A DNA stretch of 64,000 nt, taken from Cryptomeria japonica (lineage: Eukaryota > Streptophyta > Pinopsida > Cupressales > Cupressaceae). The notes under the pieces were generated by a model that worked only from the letters and a program-made list of their open reading frames with translations, did not search any database and was not told the origin of the DNA. Positions 59,253-64,000 of the stretch are shown piece by piece. Every line of letters begins with the position of its first letter. Positions within the stretch are counted from its first letter, which is position 1. The DNA lies in assembly GCF_030272615.1 (NCBI RefSeq), contig NC_081409.1:529350291-529414290 (forward strand), written 5' to 3'. The position numbers and the translations under genes are program-made.

Positions 59253-59570
59253 GAAGTTCACTATCAAAACTAACCACAACAGCCTCAAGTACTTCTTGAA
59301 TCAACAATAATTGAATGATAAAGAACATAAATGGGTAAGAAAAATCCAAGCTTAAGACTTTGACATTGTGTATGTCAAGGGAAAAAGTAATATAGTGGTT
59401 GGTGCTTCATCTAGGAGACCACATCTATTCTCTTTGGTGGAGATTACAATAGATTGAAGAGAGACAATTTCAATAGAGTATGCTAAGGAATTTTGCGCTT
59501 CCAACATCATTGAGGGTACTACACATGATGACATGTATACTGTAATTAATAAACTTATCATTTACAAAGG
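59253..59570 (+). pseudogene. RNase H C-terminal tail of element F
   Basis: Encodes LKYFLNQQ, then NDKEHKWVRKIQA, DFDIVYVKGKSNIVVGASSR, RPHLFSLVEITID and EYAKEFCASNIIEGTTHDDM in shifted frames with stops. This is the end of a Ty3/gypsy RNase H (usual wording KWVSKIQAYDF...V.GK.N.VADALSRRP). The conserved alanine-aspartate is replaced by valine-glycine. The segment before it (RT palm to RNase H start) is deleted. Confidence 0.8.
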
Positions 59571-60016
59571 TGTTGGTGTAAATAAATATTCATTATGGAT
59601 ATTATTACACTTAAGTTAATTTAGGATAATGCATCTCTTCATAGTTTGGATTTGAGACACTTAGGGAAGTGTGCACATAGGGATATAGCTTGTAGGATAA
59701 ATTCCACCTTTTGTGGTCTTATTTTGTTGTTACACTCCACATTCGGTGGGTCATCCACCTCTTGTGGAATATTATATTATTTCTCCTACCTACCCCTAGT
59801 ATTTCTTACCTACCCTTGTTTCTCATTGAGCCACATGTCATTATTGTGTGCTCGTACATCCATATGGCCTTGCCTATATAAGCAGGCCCATATTCATTGT
59901 ATTGGTTAATCCAGTTGATCATTTTGCATATTGATGAGAATACAATTTGTTCTTGTCATTCTTTTGTCTCTCTTTTATACTTTTCATTGTGCCCTTGATC
60001 TTGGCAAAATCTCACA
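59571..60016 (+). repeat. 5' LTR of element G
   Basis: TGTTGGTGTAAATAAATATT to AAATCTCACA. It is short (446 bp) and ends directly at the PBS. TATA box TATATAAG at 59875-59882. No second copy is in the window. Confidence 0.88.
59875..59882 (+). promoter_or_regulatory. TATA box of the element G LTR
   Basis: TATATAAG in the context CCTATATAAGCAGGCCC, followed about 30 bases later by the likely start region. Confidence 0.65.
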
Positions 60017-60029
60017 TGGTATCAGAGCC
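60017..60029 (+). other. Primer binding site (tRNA-iMet) of element G
   Basis: TGGTATCAGAGCC immediately follows the CA end of the LTR. Confidence 0.95.
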
Positions 60030-61088
60030 ATTGGGGCTTCAATTGATTAGTTTTTGGAGACATCTTGGAAGGCTTCTATTTTTGGATCTAAGGGATAGCA
60101 TTTTTTGAGGCATCTTAGAGCGTTTTCAACCTCACCATTGCGTCTAAGAGGTCATTTCCATAAAAATCGAGTATAAAATCGACCTATTTTGGCAAAAATC
60201 AAATTTTGGGTGTTGGAGGAATTTTTTGCACAATTTGGGCGGGTACGGTACAGAATTTTCGGATCTAAAAAAAAATTCTGAAATTTATTTTTCCAGTTTT
60301 GAAAAAGATTTTTTTTGAAAAAAATAAAAAATTTGCAGGTCTGTACCTTCTGCCTAGTTAGTAGCACACAGTCAATGCCCAGTCAGCAGTACACAGTCAG
60401 CGCACAATCAGTCGCTCAGTCATTGCCCAGTCAGCATTTTTTTGAAAAATTTTAGACCCCTCTCTGTTGAGCAGTTTGGATTTTTGAGTCAACTTTGGAG
60501 GCTCATAACTTGCTCAGTTTTGCTCCTTTTTGGGTGCAATGTTTTTTGATTTGGGATAATTTTTCGTGCTCTTCGCAGTGGTGTAGTTATTTTTTGATTT
60601 TGGTGCACAGGTTTTTCAGAATTTTTGGATTTTCTCAGCTGTACCTATCCAATCCTCAATTTTGCAACTTCAAAGGCTTCATTTGAGCTCATACGACCTC
60701 CTTTTCAGGTGTCATTTTTTTTTGTCTACTTTCATAATATATGTTTCAGAGATTTTGAGTGGAAATTGTACTTTCAGCTATTGGTCTTATTTGGCCTATT
60801 TGGTACTTGTAAATTGCTTGGATCTTAGCTTAGATCTCTTGCATTATTAGTTTTAGTCTATTTTGGCCTTATTGAGGCAGTTGTAAAGTTGAAATCAGAA
60901 GTCCACTTTGCCATTTTTTGCAAGTGGCCCATTGTACACGCACTAAGTATAAAGTGCCAAATCATCTTTTTTTTTTTTTTTTTGGGGGGGGGGGGGGTTC
61001 TTTGATTGAGTGAATTTGGGGGGGAGGGGGGGGGGGGGTCTTGTGTGATTGTGCCTCTCTTTCCTTGTGCTCTTTCATTTTTGTTGCA
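60030..61088 (+). other. Leader of element G with homopolymer runs
   Basis: About 1.06 kb without a gene. A short repeat built on CAGTCA (60368-60435), then a long T-run followed at once by a G-run (about 60967-60998) and a second G-rich block (61018-61038), just before gag. Confidence 0.6.
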
Positions 61089-62050
61089 ATGAGTCCTCAT
61101 TAATTTCCACCGTTAACTCCACATAATTATGCATCATGGAAAATTAAAGTATGGAGCAAATTAATGGAAAAAGGTCTCACGCATTACATAGATGGAACAA
61201 TAGCAGCAACACCTGATCCTAAGGATGATCCTAATGCTTAGTTAGAATGGATTGCTAAGAATTGCATGGCTCTTAGAGCTTTGTGTAAGTATGTATTAGA
61301 TGACCTCATTTTTCACATTGAGAAGTGTACTACAATCAAAGAGACTTGGGATATGTTTCAGAAATTGTATGGTCAAGTTGATGAAATCAGAGGTTACAAG
61401 ATTGACAATGAGCTCACCAACTTGGATCCCAAGAGTTTTGATAGAATCCAAGATTATGTCACCAAATCAAATGAGCTAAGAGAAAAGCTTAAGGATTGTG
61501 GAATTGGCAAAAAGGATGCTCAGTTGATATTCAATTTGTTGGACAAGCTTGCACTAGAATATGCAGCATTTGTATCTAGCTTCTAAACTCATTGTTTGAC
61601 AGTGGGGAGTTCCTACATTATGCCTTCATTTGATGCTTTCACAGAAATGTTGATATTGGAACAATCTAAGTTGATGAACATGGGTCTTCTCAAGTCTTCA
61701 AAGTCCAAGGCTTTGGTGGCTAATCAAGGGAGTCAAGGGAGTCAAGGCAAAGATTCCAACAAGAAGAAGAAGCAATCTAAGTCAAAGCCACAACAGGAAA
61801 AAGGGAAATCATCCTCTCCATCACAAGGCTATTTTTCATCCTCTTCCAAGAAGGGGACTCCACCTAAGAAGGATAAACCAACTTGTGCATATTGCAAGAA
61901 GTATGGTCATGATGAGCATCGATGCCACACCAAGCAAGTTGATGAGTTGACAAATCTTCTTAAGAAAAACAACATCAACTTGTCATCCACCTACACAAAG
62001 AAGGATTTATCTCCTTCCTCTTCCTCACAGTCAAAGGGAAAAGGGAAGCA
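61089..62050 (+). pseudogene. Gag of element G (copia)
   Basis: ATG at 61089 (MSPH, then a TAA). Copia Gag with NYASWKIKVWSKLMEKGLTH, ETWDMFQKLYGQVDEIRGYK and LDPKSFDRIQDYVTKSNELR, then a Ser/Lys-rich linker and one zinc knuckle, CAYCKKYGHDEHRC (61889-61930, C-X2-C-X4-H-X4-C), ending in SSSSQSKGKGK. Stops at 61101-61103, 61239-61241 and 61584-61586 share one frame, so a few point changes restore the layout. Gag packs the element RNA into particles. Confidence 0.85.
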
Positions 62051-62590
62051 TTTGTGGCTACAACAGGTTCTTCACAACAGTGGATACTTGACTTGGGTGC
62101 CTCTTATCACATGGGTTCTACAAAGGAGCAGTTTTCTTCATTGGAGCCATCTAAGGTACCTCACATTTACATAGGTGATGATACACAAGTAGAGGTTGAA
62201 GGGAAAGGTTCAGTTGACATGGATGATGGAACATTTGAGAATGTTCTTTATGTTCCTAACTTGTCTACCAACCTTGTCTCTATCTACCAAATCACTCACT
62301 ATGGGAATGGGAAAAAGGTTGAGTTTACACCTGATTTAGTTGTGGTAAAAGAACTTGATGATGATGCATTGGTAGCATTGGGACAAGTCAATGACAACTC
62401 AAGGCTTTATTCGTTCTCCCACTTGTTCCAAGTTCTCCTTCTAGGGCCTTGCTTACTCATTCAAATTCAGAAAGTAAGCTATGGCATGAGTAGTTTGGTC
62501 ACCTCAACTACCACTATCTTCAGCAGCTCAGCACTAAAGACATGGTCACAGGTCTACCTCAAATTTGTTTTTCATAAGGTGTATGTTTAG
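62051..62590 (+). pseudogene. Protease region of element G
   Basis: Frame 2 from about 62054: TTGSSQQWILDLGASYHMGS has D-L-G-A where copia proteases have D-S-G-A (TTG instead of a serine codon, a one-base C-to-T change), then YIGDDTQVEVEGKGSVDMDD and LYVPNLSTNLVSIYQ. The frame fails again after about 62430, so the GAG-pre-integrase part (LWHE.FGHLN) is read only by changing frame near 62480-62520. Confidence 0.8.
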
Positions 62591-63330
62591 TTTGTTCCAT
62601 GGGCAAGCATCCCGAGGAGAATTTTGGTAAGGGGAAAGCTTGGAGAGCTTTGGAAGTTCTTCAACTTGTTCACAGCGATGTAGCAGGTCCATTTCCAACA
62701 CCTTCATTTAGTAAGGGCCGCTATGTCCTCATCTTCATTGATGACTACTCCCGCTTCACTTGGGTCTACTTTCTTATTCATAAGAGTGAAGTATTTGACA
62801 AATTTAAGGACTTCAAGACTCGTGTGGAGAAGCAATCCGGGAAAGTGGTCAAGATTCTTCATACAGATAATGGAAGGGAATATGTGAACAAAAGACTTGA
62901 GGATTTGTGTACATTTGAGGGGATTGATCTTAAGCATTTTGTTGCATACACTCCACAGTAGAACAAAGTTGCAGAATGCAATAATATAACTCTCAAAGAA
63001 ATGGCTAGCTATATGATACATGCACGTTCTCTTGATTCCTCCTTTTGGGCAGAGGCTTGCATATTTGTTGGATATCCTGAGGGTGTTAAGGCATATAGAT
63101 TAATGGATCCTAAGACACATGAGGTGTTTATTGAGAGGAGTGTTCACTTTGAGGAAAGCTCTCCTAGCTTAGCCTCTCTACCTCCTCCACCTTCCTCCAT
63201 TATGGATAGTGATGCTAGTGATTCAGATGATGAGACTCCTTCAACTCCGACTCGCAAGCTTACACCTCTGCAGGGTCCACTTGCAGTTGAGGAGCCTCAT
63301 TCTCTACCTCCACCTAGACCTCGTTGGGCT
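62591..63330 (+). pseudogene. Integrase of element G, with internal deletion
   Basis: MGKHPEENFGKGKAWRALEV, then catalytic D in HSDVAGPFP, D in LHTDNGREYVN, and E in PQ*NKVAECNN (a TAG at 62959-62961 and an R-to-C change next to the E). The text jumps at about 63059 from SSFWAEA to CIFVGYPEGVKAYRLMDP. The family has roughly 50-60 residues between these, so an in-frame deletion is likely. A Ser/Pro-rich linker to RT follows (SLASLPPPPSSIM) with a TGA at 63331-63333. Confidence 0.8.
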
Positions 63331-64000
63331 TGACAAACACTTGAGTCTGTGGGTTCTCTTATTGGGGATCCTTCAGATACACAGAGGACTCTATCACAAC
63401 ATCAGGATCTTCCACATGCATTCATTTCTACTACTTCTGATCCACAGACATTTCGGGAAGCATCAGGGGTTCCTGAGTGGGACCAAGCTATGGAGGAAGA
63501 GTATAGTTCCTTGATGAGGAACAACACATGGGATTTAGTCCATCTCCCTAAGGGGAGAAAGATGGTTCGATGTAAGTGGATCTATTGGACCAAGTTTGCA
63601 GCGGATGGTAGTGTGGATAAGTATAAGGCTTGGCTTGTTGCGAAAGGTTTCTCTTAGGTTCCAGGTGTTGACTATACTGAGACCTTTGCACCCATAGCCA
63701 ATATGAACTCCATTCACTTGACACTTTCTATTACTGCGGCTCAAGGTTGGGTTGTACATCAGATGGATGTGAAGAGTGCTTTTCTTCATGGGGATCTTGA
63801 TGAGGAGATTTATATGGAGCAGCCACAGGGTTTCATCCAGGATACTTCCTTGGTTTGCAGACTAAGGAAATCTCTCTATGGCCTTAAGTAGGCCCCCAGG
63901 GCTTGGTACGCCAAGATGGATTCCTTTCTTCTCTCAACAGGGTTCACCAAGTGTCATTCCAATCCAAATGTCTACATTTTGTGACAGGATGACTCTCACT
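63331..64000 (+). pseudogene. Reverse transcriptase N-terminal part of element G (cut by window end)
   Basis: Copia RT: EWDQAMEEEYSSLMRNNTWD, GRKMVRCKWIYWTKFAADGS, YKAWLVAKGFS, VDYTETFAPIANMNSIHL, VHQMDVKSAFLHGDLDEEIY, MEQPQGF and LRKSLYGLK, then a TAG at 63889-63891, APRAWYAKMD and CHSNPNVYIL. CAG-to-TAG changes (63655-63657 after GFS; 63889-63891) are the main damage. The catalytic YVDD box and RNase H lie outside the window. Confidence 0.88.

Larger units (their letters stand above)
58191..59570 (+). mobile_element. Element F: Ty3/gypsy RT/RNase H relic with internal duplication
   Basis: A fragment of pol with a large deletion between RT and the RNase H tail. It contains two diverged copies of one segment (58191-58532 and 58931-59252) 740 bases apart. 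It is broken on the right by element G, whose LTR starts at 59571. A TSD AAAGG (59566-59570) is expected again after G, outside the window. It appears to be a different gypsy family from A and B (RT wording LLDMGHIRPCKSPFASLVVLVKK). Confidence 0.8.
59571..64000 (+). mobile_element. Element G: Ty1/copia LTR retrotransposon, 5' part (cut by window end)
   Basis: A 446-bp LTR, PBS, leader, gag and most of pol to within RT. It inserted in relic F. Frame differs between gag (frame 3), protease (frame 2) and integrase-RT (frame 1), so at least two frameshifts exist, with stops and an integrase deletion. Confidence 0.9.

Overview
The window is intergenic DNA from a large plant genome, with no intact cellular gene. 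Nearly everything recognisable belongs to LTR retrotransposons. The plant assignment rests on Ty3/gypsy and Ty1/copia polyproteins of plant type, tRNA-iMet primer binding sites, an antisense plant mobile domain (PMD) ORF and plant LTR layouts. Dense nesting, large elements and heavy decay by stop codons and frameshifts fit a gymnosperm best, but the species is an inference.

Layout. Element A is an old Ty3/gypsy element running from before base 1 to at least 34017. Three later insertions cut it into four pieces (1-907, 17641-20010, 26659-27126, 31890-34017), and each insertion has its own 5-bp target-site duplication (TSD). Element B (908-17635, TSD CTACC) is a 16.7-kb Tat-like Ty3/gypsy element with 1.2-kb LTRs, decayed gag-pol, and a decayed antisense PMD ORF between integrase and the 3' LTR. 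Element C (20011-26653, TSD CCAAA) is a non-autonomous copia-type element: LTRs, PBS, PPT, the C-terminal half of a Gag with four CCHC knuckles, and a decayed ORF of about 1,100 codons that I do not recognise. It has no pol. Element D (27127-31884, TSD GTTTA) is a 4.76-kb insertion with TG...CA ends and no coding capacity. It carries TA microsatellites, two telomere-like hairpins and a GC-rich array of six near-palindromes, and it splits the RT catalytic box of A.

From 34018 to 42045 the DNA is non-coding and probably belongs partly to the 3' end of A and to other LTR relics. Element E (42046-49104, minus strand, TSD GGTTT) is a complete Ty1/copia element whose gag-pol stays in one frame apart from about ten stop codons. 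From 49105 to 58190 there is non-coding DNA with at least two LTR-like segments (from 54464 and from about 56230). Element F (58191-59570) is a Ty3/gypsy RT/RNase H relic with an internal duplication. Element G (59571 to the window end) is a Ty1/copia element on the plus strand. It lies inside F and is cut off by the window edge.

How the parts relate: A, B, E and G are or were autonomous. C shares with E an identical 12-base PPT, the iMet-type PBS and a C-rich motif near the LTR 3' end, so C was probably mobilised by copia machinery of that kind. The most unusual items are the orphan ORF of C, the palindrome array of D, the antisense PMD ORF of B, and the second RNase H placed before RT in A.
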